64,000 bases of DNA, taken from assembly GCA_022376465.1 (NCBI GenBank), contig JACDTU010000002.1, positions 1-64,000 on the forward strand. The letters are read 5' to 3'. A program made the position numbers and the translations under genes. The notes beneath the pieces are model-generated. The model saw only the letters and a list, made by a program, of their open reading frames with translations. It made no database searches and was not told where the DNA came from. This document shows positions 1 to 11,672 of this stretch, in pieces (position 1 is the first letter of the stretch; the number at the start of each line of letters is the position of its first letter). This stretch comes from Cubamyces lactineus (lineage: Eukaryota > Basidiomycota > Agaricomycetes > Polyporales > Polyporaceae).

Positions 1-10
1 CGACAGCGGG

Positions 11-180
11 TCAACGTCTCAGCCCCCCGCCCGGTCTCCTGACTCGCCCGTCGAGCCCGCCCGCGTGCTCCATGTAGCGACTCTCCCCTCTGCACCCCCC
101 TGCCGCTCTCTTGTATCTCGCTCTGGTACTCTACGGCTCTTGCGGCGCGCTTGGCTTTCCACCTGATCTCTCCCGCGCAC
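11..180. repeat. Transporter 3'-flank repeat, at the start of unit A1 (copy 1)
   Basis: This C/T-rich stretch is a diverged direct copy of 15887-16080, the sequence lying just downstream of the 3' end of the DUR3-like gene. Shared blocks include the run around bases 40-75 and the block ending in ACCTGATCT near base 170. Homology starts with TCAACGT at base 11, just after the exon-16 remnant. It shows that A1 is an old copy of flank plus transporter. Confidence 0.75.
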
Positions 181-419
181 GTCCTGTGTTCTGTTGTACC
201 GCTCTTGCCCGTATCGTTTCAGCAACCTCGGCTCTCACTCGCGCATCACGCGCTACCCGGTCGGCCAAGAAGTGCGGGTCGTTCTACACCGCACGTTCAC
301 GCAAGTCTGCGCCGGCCAACGGACACACAGAGATCCGCAAGGTACGCAGACCATTCCCATCCGAGATTGCTCATTTACGAGCGAAACAGGCACGGCAAGA
401 ATCGAGAATCTCTGAAACG

Positions 420-1250
420 GACACCCGTGAGTCCGCTGCAGGCGTCCGAGTACCGTGCGCCTGACGGAACAGTCACGATAGCGCACATCCCCGCGCGCAC
501 ACTGACCATCCTCTGGATCTCGATGGACAGCACGGTCAAGCTGGTCGTCAAAGGTACGTGCATCCTCACCTCCCTAGCACCTGAACATCCACTCGAGCAC
601 TCCCACTGTACTGCGCCGGTAAGGCTCCCTACGGAGACGTTTGTGTGAAAGCAACTTCATTCATGTCCTTTTGGCCGTGATCCGAACAGCCGTTGGATCG
701 AGCGCGCCGTCTTCAGGCTGACGGCTGGAGGCAAGCGGGCTGTAACATGCGAGGTGAGTAATGAGATGCCAGAGGTGGGCAGTGAGCGGCCCGGGTGCGT
801 TGATGCGAGCACGGGATAGAACACACAACGGGCACAATTGTAGCCTACCACTCCGCCGGCTAGAATCGACGCTAGAAAAGGGGCTGAGATTCCGGACACG
901 CAAGGTACACGATGACAAGGAGGTGTACGATCAAGGCAAGCCCCGCGCCGTACCGCTTCAACGTCGGTCGGTACGGCCGGCTAACTGTCGCGACCGCGTA
1001 CACGCTCATCCCGTAGCCATAGATTAGTTGACTCGTATTGGAATAGACACGGTGGGACACAGTGCGCACTGCGCGCATTGTGCAAGCTAGGGACCACGAG
1101 ACCGCAGAATCATCGTACCTAGTACAGTATCCCGTTCGTATCAGCGTGCGGTAGTAAATACAGGCAAAATACATGTGCTGAGCGAGAACCAGAAAGCAAG
1201 AGATTGTGCACGACGCTGTGCAATATTTTGCACAGCCACCCCCGCGAGAC
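420..1250 (-). pseudogene. Degraded DUR3-like transporter relic in unit A1 (copy 1)
   Basis: On the minus strand, short blocks line up in the correct order with exons of the intact transporter at 35416-39491. Around 425-465 there is an exon-22 block (CCGCTGCAGGCG against CCGCTGCAGACG). Around 565-655 there is an exon-21 block containing the GCGCCGGTAAGG region. Around 860-900 there is possible exon 19, around 930-1000 exon 16 and its following intron, around 1080-1125 exon 15, and around 1130-1165 exon 14. Frames are broken by stops and indels throughout, introns are shortened, and the 5' half of the gene is absent. It can only be a dead relic. Assignment of the outer blocks is firm; the exon 19-20 blocks are weak. 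Confidence 0.7.
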
Positions 1251-2579
1251 GTTCCTGCGCTTAGCTTCGAATCTGAAGCCTCTCTTTCACCCCACCACCT
1301 CGTGTGTCTCTCGCGCGCCCTACGATCCTATCACTCCCCTTGTACACTACTAATCTCAGAGCGACTTTGACACTGGGACTCTGTATCTCTCGCGTCCGCC
1401 GTGCTCTCACGCGTTTCGCACCGTACCGCCGGGTCTCGATCCCGTTACGCCCAGCCTCAAGCACCCAAACGATTCAGCTCTGGCCTGCCAAGTACCACCA
1501 TCAGATACCCGCACCCCTGGCTCGCTACGATTGAGCTTAGATGAAGATATACTCGGCTGTACGCCACGAGACGGTTGCGCAGACGCTACCCGCGGTAATG
1601 CAGGCAAGTACCGCAGTTTACGTCCCTTCAGCCTGGCGTGACCTGTCCACGACGTGCTGCGCCTGTTGTGGGCAAGAGCTGCTCGTCGTGAGGATTGTCA
1701 TTGCGCGTACTCATGGAACACGCGCGGTTCTCGTGGGGCGCACAGGACTCGTACCGTGTGTAGACATACATGCCCGAACGTTCCCGGTGCGAACGTGGCG
1801 AAGGCTTCTCGCTGGGCCGTACCCGCGCAAGCTGTAACGTGCGCGAGGAGTCGTCAAGCCACGTTGTGTCAAGGCTCAGCGAACAGGCTACGCGAGGTAC
1901 GGTCAGACGTCGAGTTGTACCGGAGAGCTGCTGACCTCCTGTTGACGTGCAGATCTGGTTCCTGTCAGTGCACCGTGACATTGCTGAATGTGAGTATAAC
2001 GTGGGAGAGAAGCCGAAGGACCTTACTAACCTTCACTCCTGTGCACAGAATCGCATGGAGACTCCCTGCCGCAGAGCTTGCAAGTACCGAATGCGTGTAG
2101 TCACGGTCTGGGAAGGGCGAACCGTACCGCACGGCGACGGCTGGTTAGCTCGAAGTGCGAACCATCGCATGGATCGATACGTACCGTAAGACAGCCAATC
2201 TCAACACGGAGAAAGAGAGGAGGCAAGCCTCAGAGGGGCACGGAAAAGCGCAACGTCGTACAAGGGTGCGTACTGCGTCCTTTGCACTCGTATTTCACCT
2301 CATATCTGACCTCGCATTTCGGGCAGGCTGCCGTCGACCTCACATTCCTGGCGGTACTGGTCCCGAGCGACCAATCACTCGGTGGGTACGGACACACTGA
2401 GTGGCGGCCGGCGAAGTACGATCGTGCAATCTGACACCGCGTCCGCACCGCGTTTCAGCCCGGGCACGTCTCCGACACTAGCGTGTGTCTGCCCAACCCT
2501 CGCTTCACCTCTCTAACGCTGTGTTCCCGCTCGGCTCTGTGTGTGCGTAACATTCATCCGCTCGCTTTCCGCTTCTGAC

Positions 2580-3688
2580 CAGTGTTGTACGGTCGTGCGG
2601 CCTGGTCGCGTAGTCGCATGGACGACCTTGCGACTAGTCGCGCGACCGACATGCCGACCATCAAACGACCCGACTTTACCCCTCTTTACCCACGCCCCAA
2701 TGCGACCCGGATATGTTCGGGCCGGCCGGTGCACCCAATGATCATCTCTCCGAGTCAACCTCGCGGCCGTGGGCCTCGTCGCCTCGGGACGTGTGCCCCT
2801 TAGCAGTTCGTCCTAAGGCTACGACCACGAGCCACTCTTGCTCGTGCATACTGGTGGAACGTGTCAGTAGCCACTAGTATCGATGTGGAGTAGTCTCTAG
2901 GAGCTTTGTCAGTACTCACCTCCCCCCCTCTCCTGTCATGCCGCCCGACCCGCCTCACAGACAGCCGCCAAAGTATGAGCGTGAATGCGCACTTGAGCAG
3001 CAAGCGGCGTCCACAAAGCTGTTTCGAGCCAAAGTAAATGCTCGAACCGTACTCAGAACCCCATTTAAGAACGACCTACGCGTTAGCATTTAAACCCTCG
3101 TGCGAGTATTAAACACCTTCGCAAGGGAGGTCGCGCGGTGTCGCGCGCGAGGGCGCGAAGCCTGCCGTGGCGCCGGGTCAAAAGGCAGAGCCTTTAAATT
3201 TCAGGTGGGACGTTAACCTGTAGTGCCGCCTACGGTTTTGCCAACGACCTCGAGCAGTGGTTCAAGGTAACGATTGCTTCGCTATTCAACTTCAACTCAA
3301 CGCACTGAGTGCAGCATGTTGCAAGTTTTGCGAACCTTGGCCTTGACGAGGAGCTCGAGCTCTATGAACTGCTGGACTATGACACCGCTGGAGATTGATG
3401 AGAGTAATGAGAACACGGATGGGCTGGATGGGGACCTCGGACTGGATGAGATGACACTCGATGTAATGCAACCATAACTTTCATTTGTACTGAATGTGAT
3501 CTGCAGCTCTGTATGGCCTCATAACCAGTGGTCGCGTTCAGTATGGAGGCGTAGGTCGCGGCACTAAGCGCCTGAGGGACCCGACTTTGCCATATCGGGC
3601 AAAGTCGTGGTCGCATTTCCGACCATATGTCCGGACATCCCGACTATATGTCAGTCGCACGGCTGGTCGCGCGACCGGTACAACACTG
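2580..3688. mobile_element. Non-autonomous hAT-like element in A1 (copy 1)
   Basis: The element is present in A1 and absent at the matching point in A2 (around 7725). It begins CAGTGTTGTAC and ends GTACAACACTG, perfect 11-bp terminal inverted repeats with weaker similarity further in (the GGTCGxGCGxCC blocks). It is flanked by the 8-bp direct repeat CTTCTGAC at 2572-2579 and 3689-3696. An 8-bp target duplication with CAG-type ends is characteristic of the hAT superfamily. There is no transposase-length frame in the 1109 bp, so it would need a transposase in trans. The interior (about 2940-3226) holds part of the miniature element family seen at 48270-49451, so it is itself composite. Confidence 0.8.
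2940..3226. repeat. Partial MITE of the 48-49 kb family, nested in the hAT-like element (copy 1)
   Basis: This segment matches the miniature element at 48270-49451: the block with GAGTATTAAACACC, the GGTCGCGCGGTGTCGCGCGCGAGG block, GGCGCCGGGT, and the terminal part AAAGGCAGAGCCTTT followed by GGTGGGACGTTAACCT. Only one terminal end is recognisable (right side, about 3205-3226). The left end is missing or too diverged. A short frame with the segment ECALEQ is shared with the distant copy. Confidence 0.7.
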
Positions 3689-4440
3689 CTTCTGACTGAC
3701 TCCACGGCTCGTGATATCTCGAGTCTAGTTCGTGGTACTAGCCCCAGCAGCACAACTCCGAGCTCTGGAGAACGTCCTGGGCGGCCGTCAAAACGCTCAA
3801 TGAACAGCCAATTAAACGAAAGAACCTGTCCTACACAGGGCTGTCCAGTATGTTTACAGTCCGGCAAGCAGCTAGACACCACCAACCTTCACACAAGCCC
3901 TCCGACGGAGACGCGTCGCCGGGATTAACCATCACTTGGCGGCACGCGTCCTTCAGACGCTTCTGCGCGCCCTCCATCCAGGGACGGCGCATACCGATAT
4001 CACGCCGTGTTTGTTTGACCTTGAATCCTCGGATCGACATCGCCACGGACCCCCGTCCGCCCGGCCTGGACCCACAGAGTTGAATAGTCCGCGACATTGG
4101 GCACGGCGCTGACCGTGCACCGCACGCGTACGACCTGCCGGTGCGACCAAATGGCAAACGCAAGCGGCACAGTCGGTGCGGAGAGTGGGTACCATTGAAT
4201 GCGCTCAACGGCGCAGATCCCGGCTGGTCGTTTGGACGATTAGCGAGGACCATGCGGTGAGCGATCTCGACGGAGAGCAAGCCAAACAACTCGGCTGTGT
4301 CCCGCCCGGTACGTCGTGTCCGGTATGTACGCGGGCATTGGTTGTCCTCCGGACGAGCAGGGCTGACGACGACGCGTAAATGACAGGATCGCGTGAGACA
4401 GCCACCGCCCGCTCAAGCGTATGTGTGCAGCGCGACGAAA

Positions 4441-5464
4441 CGCTTCGCGTCGAGGCTGCTCAGATTGCGCGCGCGAGAGCTGCGTTGCGCTTCTCACTGG
4501 AGTACGCTGTGTGAGCGATGACGACAGGACACCAGGGTGCCTATCACGGCGAGTCAGCGAGTAGAAACGAACAGCGGCCCGTTCGTCCCACGAGCGATGG
4601 ACAACGTACAGGCTTGCACCAACGCACCGCTCGTGGGCACCAAGTCGGTACAGACTCGGGAATATTGCATTGAATTTCCCTGACCCGCTGAGAACGTGCT
4701 CTGAGGACTAGCACGTCGCTATCAAGGCAAGTATCTATCCTTGCTGAGAGCATGTTTTTATCGCCCTTTCCGGCTTGTTGAACTCAGCATATGCCAGGTA
4801 GGGAAACCATCGCCAGTTGAGCGATGAAGGTTTGTGTTTACGAGTCGGAAACCTGCTGTGCCATTCGAAACGCAAGGAAACAGACGAAGGATGGTCCTCC
4901 ATGGTAAGCTGTACTTGTTATTTCCTGTCTGAGCGAGCTGCGAATGCGGTAGCCTGCCGCAGCGCATGCACTCTCATTGGACGGTGTGCAATGGAAGAGG
5001 TCTCAAAGTCTCACCAGCGGTTGAGCGATCGCAATGGTATACGCACTTCGTTTTCATCGTGAAGACATGTTTACTGTATCTCCTTTGCAGGTATTCTCTC
5101 TAGCCCTCGATTCGCCCGGCCATGTCGTGCACAATACAACGTCAGGCGGGTATAATCGTATCGCATCAGTTCCCGCTCACAATGCACACAGAATCGCCGC
5201 CCTATGAGCGCAAGAACTGAGACTCTCGCGCAAGCTATGTAAACACGCGCGCGGGATCCATTCCACCTCGCGCGAGCGAATACACAGATCGCGCGGGCTC
5301 CATGCGTTCCCAGGTATGTGCCCTACCTCTAACGTCGCTGTACGTTCTCTGCGCGAGCTCGCTACGCTCGTCCACGGTTGTCCAAGGGCTCAACATCTCT
5401 GTAACAGGGTAATGTCAGCCGAGCCCGCACGACTCGCCTCGTCACAGAATGTACTCGATGTGAA
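4441..5464. other. Unassigned spacer between A1 and A2 (copy 1)
   Basis: No gene is recognisable. The segment near 5005-5040 (CACCAGCGGTTGAGCGATCGC) resembles the start region of the small gene at 9394, suggesting a decayed fragment of it. No open frame exceeds about 80 codons and none has recognisable content. Confidence 0.4.
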
Positions 5465-6400
5465 TCGAGAATCTCCGAAACGGAAACCCGGTGAGTCTAA
5501 TACAGACGTCTGAGTACGGTGTGTCCTATCGGAACAGCTACCGTAACGCACATCCGCGCACACGCCCGTCCGTCCTCTGGATCTGGACGGACAGCATGAT
5601 CAAGCTAGTCGTAAAAGGTACGTGCATCATCTCTTCTAGCACCTGAACCACCACGCGAGCACTCCCAGTACCACGCCGGTAAGGTTCCCTACGAAGACGT
5701 CTGTGTGGGGCACCTGCGCGCATGTCCTTGTGAGCGTGATCTGTACGACTGCTAGATCGAACGCGCCGTTCCCAGGCGAGCGGGATGTACAATGCGAGGT
5801 GAGTAGTGAGGTGCCAGAGATGAACAGTGAGCGGCCCGGGCGCGTTGATGTGAGAATGAGATAGATTATACGGCGGGCACAAGCGTAACCTAGCAGTCCA
5901 CCAGCTGGAATCAAGACTCAAGAAGGGACTGATATGCCGGGCGCGCTCGGTACACAACGACGAGGAGGTGTATGTTTATGCCTCCTTGTCCATGATGACC
6001 ACCGCGGCCGAGGCAAGCCCCGTACCGTACTGCTTGACGGACGGTGAGTTTACGTCAATCGGTAAGTCCGGCTGATTCTCGCGGCCGCGTATACGCTGAA
6101 CTCGTAGCCATGAATTAGTCGACTCGTATTGTCAGTGAAGGGTCCCGACGGCGGAGATGGATTAGACACTGCACGCGGTGCGCAATGCGCGCGTTGAGCA
6201 GGGCAAGCCTAGGGATCACGAGACCGCCAAAGCGTCGTATATAATACAGTAGCCCGTTTGTGTGAGCACGCCGTAGCGAATACACGTAGAGTGCATGTGC
6301 TGAGCGAGAACCAAAAGCAAGAGAACAGAGCAGGACAACAGCGCACGACGCCGTGCCACAGTTGCACAGCCACCCCCGCAAGATGTTCCTGCACTTAGTT
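5465..6400 (-). pseudogene. Degraded DUR3-like transporter relic in unit A2 (copy 1)
   Basis: This is a second relic, better preserved than A1. On the minus strand, an exon-21 block is at 5636-5720; its translation still reads VFVGNLTGVVLGVLAW, against [16 protein letters not shown] in the intact protein. Exon-20 and exon-19 traces are at 5800-5960, an exon-16 block at 5990-6050, an exon-15 block at 6170-6240, and exon 14 and possibly 13 at 6240-6365. Stops and frameshifts separate every block, and exons 1-11 are not found. The order and strand match the live gene. It is inferred to be a dead tandem duplicate older than the 18.7-kb duplication, because both copies carry it. Confidence 0.75.
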
Positions 6401-8480
6401 TCGAACTTGAAGCCTTCTTCCCTCCACCACCTCGTCTCTCTCTCGCGCGCCCTGCGCTCCTATCACTCCCCTTGTACACTACCCATCTCAGCGCGACTTT
6501 GACACCGGGACTTTGTATCTCGCGTCCGCCACACTCCGACGTGTCTCGCACCGTCCCGGTCTCGGTCCCATTACGCCCACTCTCAAGCACCGGAACGATC
6601 CAACCCCGGTCTGCCAAGTACCGCCATCAACTACCCGCACCCCTCGCTCGCTAAGACAGAGCTCGGATAGAAGGATACCCGGCTGTACGGATACAAGACG
6701 GCTGCACAGACGCCGCCCGCGGTAATGCAGGCAAGTACCGCAGTTTACATCTGTTCGGACTAGTGACATCGAACCACGACGTGCTGCCCATGCTGTATGC
6801 TTGAGCAGCTCGTAGCGAGAACTGTTCTGTCGTGTGCTCGTGGACTACGCGCGGTCCTCGTGGGGCGCGCAGGATTCGTACCGTGTATAGGTACGGATGT
6901 CGGAACGCCCCATGGGCGAACGTCCCAAAGGCTTCTACACTACACCGTAACCGCGCAAGCTGTGACGTGCGCGAGGTGTCGTCAAGCCAAGTTGTCTTGA
7001 GGCTCAGCGAGTGTGCTACGCGAGGTACCGTCAGACGTCGAGTGTGCGTGTGCAGTACCGGACAGCTGCTAATCTCTCGCCCGCATGCAGATCTGTTAGT
7101 GCACATCATTCAATGTGAGTGTACCGCGTGAAGGAAGTTGAAGGACCTCACGAACCTTCCATTGTGCACAGAATCGCACGGGGAAAAATCCTCGCGGCAG
7201 AGCTTGCAAGTACTGAACATGTCTAGTCACGGTTTGGGTACGGCGAGCTGTACCGCACGGCGCAAGCTGGTTAGCTCGAAGTGTGAACCTTCGGTCAGAT
7301 CAACACGTACCGTAAGGCAGCGAATCCCAACACGGAGAAGGACAGGAGGGAAGCCCTCAGAGGGGCACGGAAAAGCGCGACATCGTACAAGGGTGCGTAC
7401 TCCGCCCATTCCGCTCGTATGTGCGCACCTTATCACTGACCTCGCATTTCGGGCAGGCTGCCGTTAAAGTTGCATTCCTGGCGGTACTGGTCCTGGGCGA
7501 CCAATCACTCGGTGGGTACGGACACACTGAGTGGAGGCTGGCGAACTACGATCGTGCAATCTGACACCGCGTCCGTAGTGCGCACCGCGTTTCAGCCTGG
7601 GCACGCTGCCGACACTAGCGTGCGTCTGCCCAACCCTCGCTTCACCTCTCTAACGCGGGGTTCCCGTTCGGGTTCTGTGGAGAGTATTCTGTGAGTGATG
7701 TTCATCCGCTCGCTTTCCGCTTCTGACCGGCTCCACGGCTCACGATATCCCTAGCCCGTGGTATTAGCCTCAGCAATATGTCTCCGAGCTCTGGAGCACG
7801 TCCGGGCAACTGTCAAAAGCTCAATGAACGCCCAATCGAAAGAAAGAACTTGTCCAACACAGGGCTGTCCAGTACGTTTACGGTCCGGCGAACGGCTGGG
7901 CACCACCCACCTTCACACAAGCCCTCCGACGGAGACGCATCGCCGGGATGAAGCACGACTCGGCGGTACGCGTCCTTCAGACGCATCTGCGCACCCTCCA
8001 TCCAGGGACAGCGCGTACCGATATCACGCCGTCATGGTGTTTGTTTGGCCTTGAATACTCGGATTGACAATTTTCGCCATGGATCCCCGTCCGCCCTGTC
8101 TGGCCTGGACCCACAGAGTCGAATAGTCCGCGTCATCTGGTGCCACGCCGTCTGTTCACCGCACGCGTACGACCTGCCACTGGTGCGACCGAAGGGCAAG
8201 CACAAGCGGCATAGTCGGTGCGGAGAGTGGGTAACGTCGAGCACGCTCAACGGCGCAGATCCCGGCTGGTCGTGTGGACGATTAGCGAGGACCCTGCGGC
8301 GAGCGATCTCGACGGAGAGCAATTCAAACAACTCGGCTGTGTCCCGGTACGTCGGGTCCGGTATGTATGTGAGCTTTGGTTATGCTCCGGATGAGCAGGG
8401 CTGACGACGAGGCGGAAATGACAGGATCGCGTGAGACAGCCACCGCCCGCTCGAGCGTATGTGTGCAGCGCGACGAGGTA
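5465..8480. repeat. Ancient duplicated unit A2 (copy 1)
   Basis: Direct, diverged copy of A1, joined at the sequence around GAATCGAGAATCTC. It lacks the hAT-like element and thus shows the empty site (CTTCTGACCGGCTCC near 7725). It ends with the GTGTGCAGCGCGACGA block shared with A1. No intact gene is seen in the 6400-8480 part. The intron-like stretch 7115-7171 matches A1 1990-2048. Confidence 0.75.
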
Positions 8481-9393
8481 TGGCTTGTAACAATTAGGAC
8501 GATGAGATCTCATGCGTACATGTCATAATTTCCGATGTTTGGTATCCCAGAACACTAATAGGACGCGAGCCTGGCGTTCTGCCTTTCATGATGTCCAACT
8601 CGGACCCGGTGCTGCGGTGATGTGTAGGACATTCCAAACGTTAGATTCGGCAGCCATCCGACCGCTACTCCTGCATGAAAAGGTCCGCTTGATTGCAAAT
8701 GTGCCCGGGGACACCACATAGGACCCGAGCGGATCTTCGTGGCGGCAGTACACCGCTGCAATAGATCGTAGATTGCATGATATGCCCAGTCCGTCTCGCT
8801 TATGCGCACAGTCTCACGAGCTCATATTCCGTCGTTTCAGATCTTGCATGTGGTGGTACTTCGCCGTCGAAGCTCAGGACTCTGGTATTATTGGACAGAC
8901 CCTGTCCCATCTGACTAGGCCAGCATCGCATAGGGCCCTTGTCAGCTCTACTGTGTGCCGTCGCTCTGATTCGGAAAACATGCCGCAGAGCGAAGAGCCC
9001 AAGGGTGTGGATTCCCGTGTACGTTCTCTTGCAGCTCTCCCTGATATTACTAAACTCTCAGTCCTTGGGTCGTCTCTCCGCCTCCTCGCCACGGTGCTCC
9101 CCCACCTTGTCACCCACAACATAGGCTATTGTCAGTCTCGACCGAGCCCTGTAATTCCCAGTGAGCTCTCTTCATATGCATGACCTGTCCGTCGAGTTCA
9201 ACACGAGATTCATGTTCCAGAGGCTGCGCACCGACACAAACATTCCTCCCATCTAGATCCTCCCAACCTGCCTTCAGCTCTTCCTTTGCATGCCTCTCAT
9301 GTGCGTTCTCGTACTTCTGGAGCCAGAACTCTGCTAACAGCTGCTGTCACCTTGTGACAGTGCAATATTCCCACCAGCTGTTCAGTGATTGCG
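8481..9393. other. Unassigned region upstream of the small plus-strand gene (copy 1)
   Basis: A plus-strand frame at 8773-9183 (136 codons) is open but has no recognisable content and no homologue that I know. The bases just before 9394 read in frame with the gene below (CNIPTSCSVIA before the first Met), and CTTGTGACAG at about 9351-9360 could be a splice acceptor, so this region may contain an upstream exon of that gene. Confidence 0.4.
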
Positions 9394-10030
9394 ATGGCGA
9401 AGCCTTTCACAGGCGTGTACGCACGACACGAGCTCTGGATGCGAGGCTTTCTGCGCAAGTCCATGGCTGAGGCTCTAGGTATGCTGCCTTCGCTTCACTT
9501 AGCTCACAACCAGAGTCCTCATTGAGCATCCTACAGTCTCGCTCACAGGCAACCCCAATGCGTCCATGCGCTGGACTGTGAAAGGCTACTACCACAAGAT
9601 TTACGTCGAGTACGGTCTTGAGCTTGTGGGCTGGCCTCCGGATGAGGTCTTTGCTGACTTGAGCGAACTGACCGGCTCCCGACGCATCTCCATGCTCTTC
9701 AACCTCTGGAAGGCTAAGATCCTGACGTTCCAGTGTGTTGGGCTGAGCAAAGCAGAGAGGAGTGCACGCAGGCCGGAGGATGTTGCACCAAGTCCGCGGA
9801 ATGCGGGCGTGCCACCGAAGCTCGGGCGGAGTGACCTGAAGAAGAGGTACGGCCGGAAGAAGGTCGATCCGGTGCGGTTCCCACCCCGGTACGTACGCAA
9901 TGGGCCCAAGTCGTCCAAGTGGGTTACCGCAGAGGCAGAGGCGAGGGCGGCACGTGGCGATGATGGCGGACATGGGCAGGAGGATCCGTTGGATCCGATA
10001 GAGTCAGCGAGTGACTTTGACAGTGCATAG
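9394..10030 (+). CDS. Small protein of unknown function, two exons (copy 1)
   Basis: Proposed exons are 9394-9478 and 9549-10030, joined by a 70-nt GT-AG intron (GTATGC...CTCACAG), giving 188 aa. The frame runs through the splice without a break. The N-terminal 90 residues look folded (WTVKGYYHKIYVEYG, ELVGWPPDE). The C-terminus is basic then acidic and low in complexity. Short proteins with a similar Tyr-rich stretch followed by a GWP motif are common and unannotated in Agaricomycete genomes, often near transposons; this is from memory and is not proof of relationship. The reading frame extends upstream of the chosen Met, so the true start may lie in an earlier exon. I assign no function. 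An identical copy lies at 28065-28701. Confidence 0.5.
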
Positions 10031-11672
10031 TCAGGATAATGTGACTTCTTCTCGTAAAGAATTGGACAGTCGGATATGGGGTCGCTCTAGACCTATAGTG
10101 CGAAAGGATCATGCAGGGCCAGAACTGACGGATAATCAATTATAACCCTGGCCAAGGTGCTACGGACAACACTGCACAGCAGCCAAGACGGGCGACGCCG
10201 TTTGGGTTTGGATATTTACGTGTAAACAGCTTGTATGTAATTCTGATCCTCGGCCTATGGCAAAACTCATGAAACACGGTGATATTGTACATCTGATTGT
10301 ACATGGAAAACTGGCACCCGCGTTGCCGCACGCCATGCCTGGCACTGCCCACTCTCTTTGTCGTGTTCCCCTCCCTTCTTCCTCCCTCCAATACGTCTGC
10401 TCCCCCCTCTGGCCGCTGATTTGCATGGTCTGACTCTGCTGGTGCTATGGAAGTCTTGTCCGAGTTGCTTGCTCTCCCTCACCCGCACCATTGTGGCAGT
10501 CAGGTACAGTACCCAGGCCACTGACCTGTCTTCTGTCATATATCTAACTACCGGATGGAATGTCGTGGCAGATAACTACCGGACGGAATATTGTGGCAGG
10601 TAACTACCGGACGGAATGTCGTGGCAGGTTTATTCTGTGCTGTCTCCGCAGCATGGATAATCGGAGGCTCTCTACGGGTTGGGATGTACTTGCGCAAGGC
10701 GGTACAGATGCTTTCTGATGGGTTCTGCATCCAGACATGGCACAAGTACCATCCGGTACCGATGCGGGAGCAGTACACTGCTACAGTGGGCGGTGCGGTG
10801 AAGATGCAAGTGGGCTAGCTGGCGAATGCGGTACACGGTACAGGTATGTAGCATTTGTCTGACTACTCACCCAGTATGCTGACCTGCCTGAAAACAAGGC
10901 CACGTTGTTGTTGAGGGCCCGAGTGCTTGTTTGCACGAGGCTGTATTTGCAAACCCGGTACGTGGCAGTGTTCACAGTCCGAGTGCATTCCGGGTCGGGT
11001 GCGCTCAAAGATCTGTTCACACGAATGCTGCGTGTACGGTTGGACACAACTCTGGAGCACAAAACAATGGTGCGTGTCTTTCATATTCACCCACGCTGGC
11101 TTGCTGATGACTGTGGCTTTCCAGCGGGAATATCAGCAGGCGCACGGAATGAGGTTGTCTCGTGGGATCAGGCGTCAAGCCCGTGGTGCGGGCAGATGCA
11201 TTGTGTACGGGCCATGCGGGCGCTCTTGCACATCTGCGCACAGTACAAGCGGTCGGGGAGGCGTCGGTATGACACAGTGCCCACGAAAGCCCTGAGCTGA
11301 CCTTACGGTACATGCCTGAGTACTCATTGGCACAGATCCACCGCAATGGGCGGCCTCGGACGAGGCGGTCAGCCAGCTGTCCTAGGGAAGATGCGAATGG
11401 CTTGCAAGGGTGTTGCTGTGCATTAGCTGACCTTGCCTTTGAAGCGCAGAGGGTGTGGTCCTTTGGCCCGTGGCTGCCTTGTTGCAGACCGCATCAGACA
11501 GTGTCTGACAAGGATGGCAGGCGTGGAAGGGGCGCTAAGGGCGTAAGGATGCACACCGCTAGATGTACCGGAAGTCAGCTTTGAGGCGCACGAGGTGAGT
11601 AGCACAGATAGCTTGCTCATAACCTCTGGTGTCCGCTCGCATGGTGAACTGTCGCCCGGGCTGTGAGCAACT
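10031..11672. other. Unassigned region between the small gene and the GH3 gene (copy 1)
   Basis: It contains a 3 x 28-bp tandem repeat (10545-10628). Overlapping plus-strand frames at 10905-11300 and 10927-11295 are open for about 125 codons but have no recognisable domain. It may contain the remains of a transposon-related gene next to the small gene. Nothing else is supported. Confidence 0.4.
10545..10628. repeat. Minisatellite, 3 x 28 bp (copy 1)
   Basis: There are three direct units that start TAACTACCGG and end GTGGCAG plus A or G, at 10545-10572, 10573-10600 and 10601-10628, differing at a few positions. The same array is at 29217-29300. Confidence 0.95.

Larger units (their letters stand above)
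420..4440. repeat. Ancient duplicated unit A1 (copy 1)
   Basis: This stretch is a diverged direct repeat of A2 (about 5465-8480). They share the transporter relic at their left end and about 2 kb of non-transporter sequence with no clear open frame. A1 differs from A2 mainly by a 1.1-kb terminal-inverted-repeat element at 2580-3688. The right part (3700-4440) has minus-strand frames that are conserved in patches between A1 and A2 but interrupted. I do not recognise their origin. An intron-like segment at 1990-2048 is shared with A2. Confidence 0.75.

Noticed and set aside
3831..4289. Minus-strand frame of 152 codons in A1
   Set aside because: Its counterpart in A2 is split by frameshifts, so it is not a conserved gene.
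10545..10628. Possible CRISPR-like array
   Set aside because: Three adjacent 28-bp units without spacers, in a fungal genome; a simple minisatellite.
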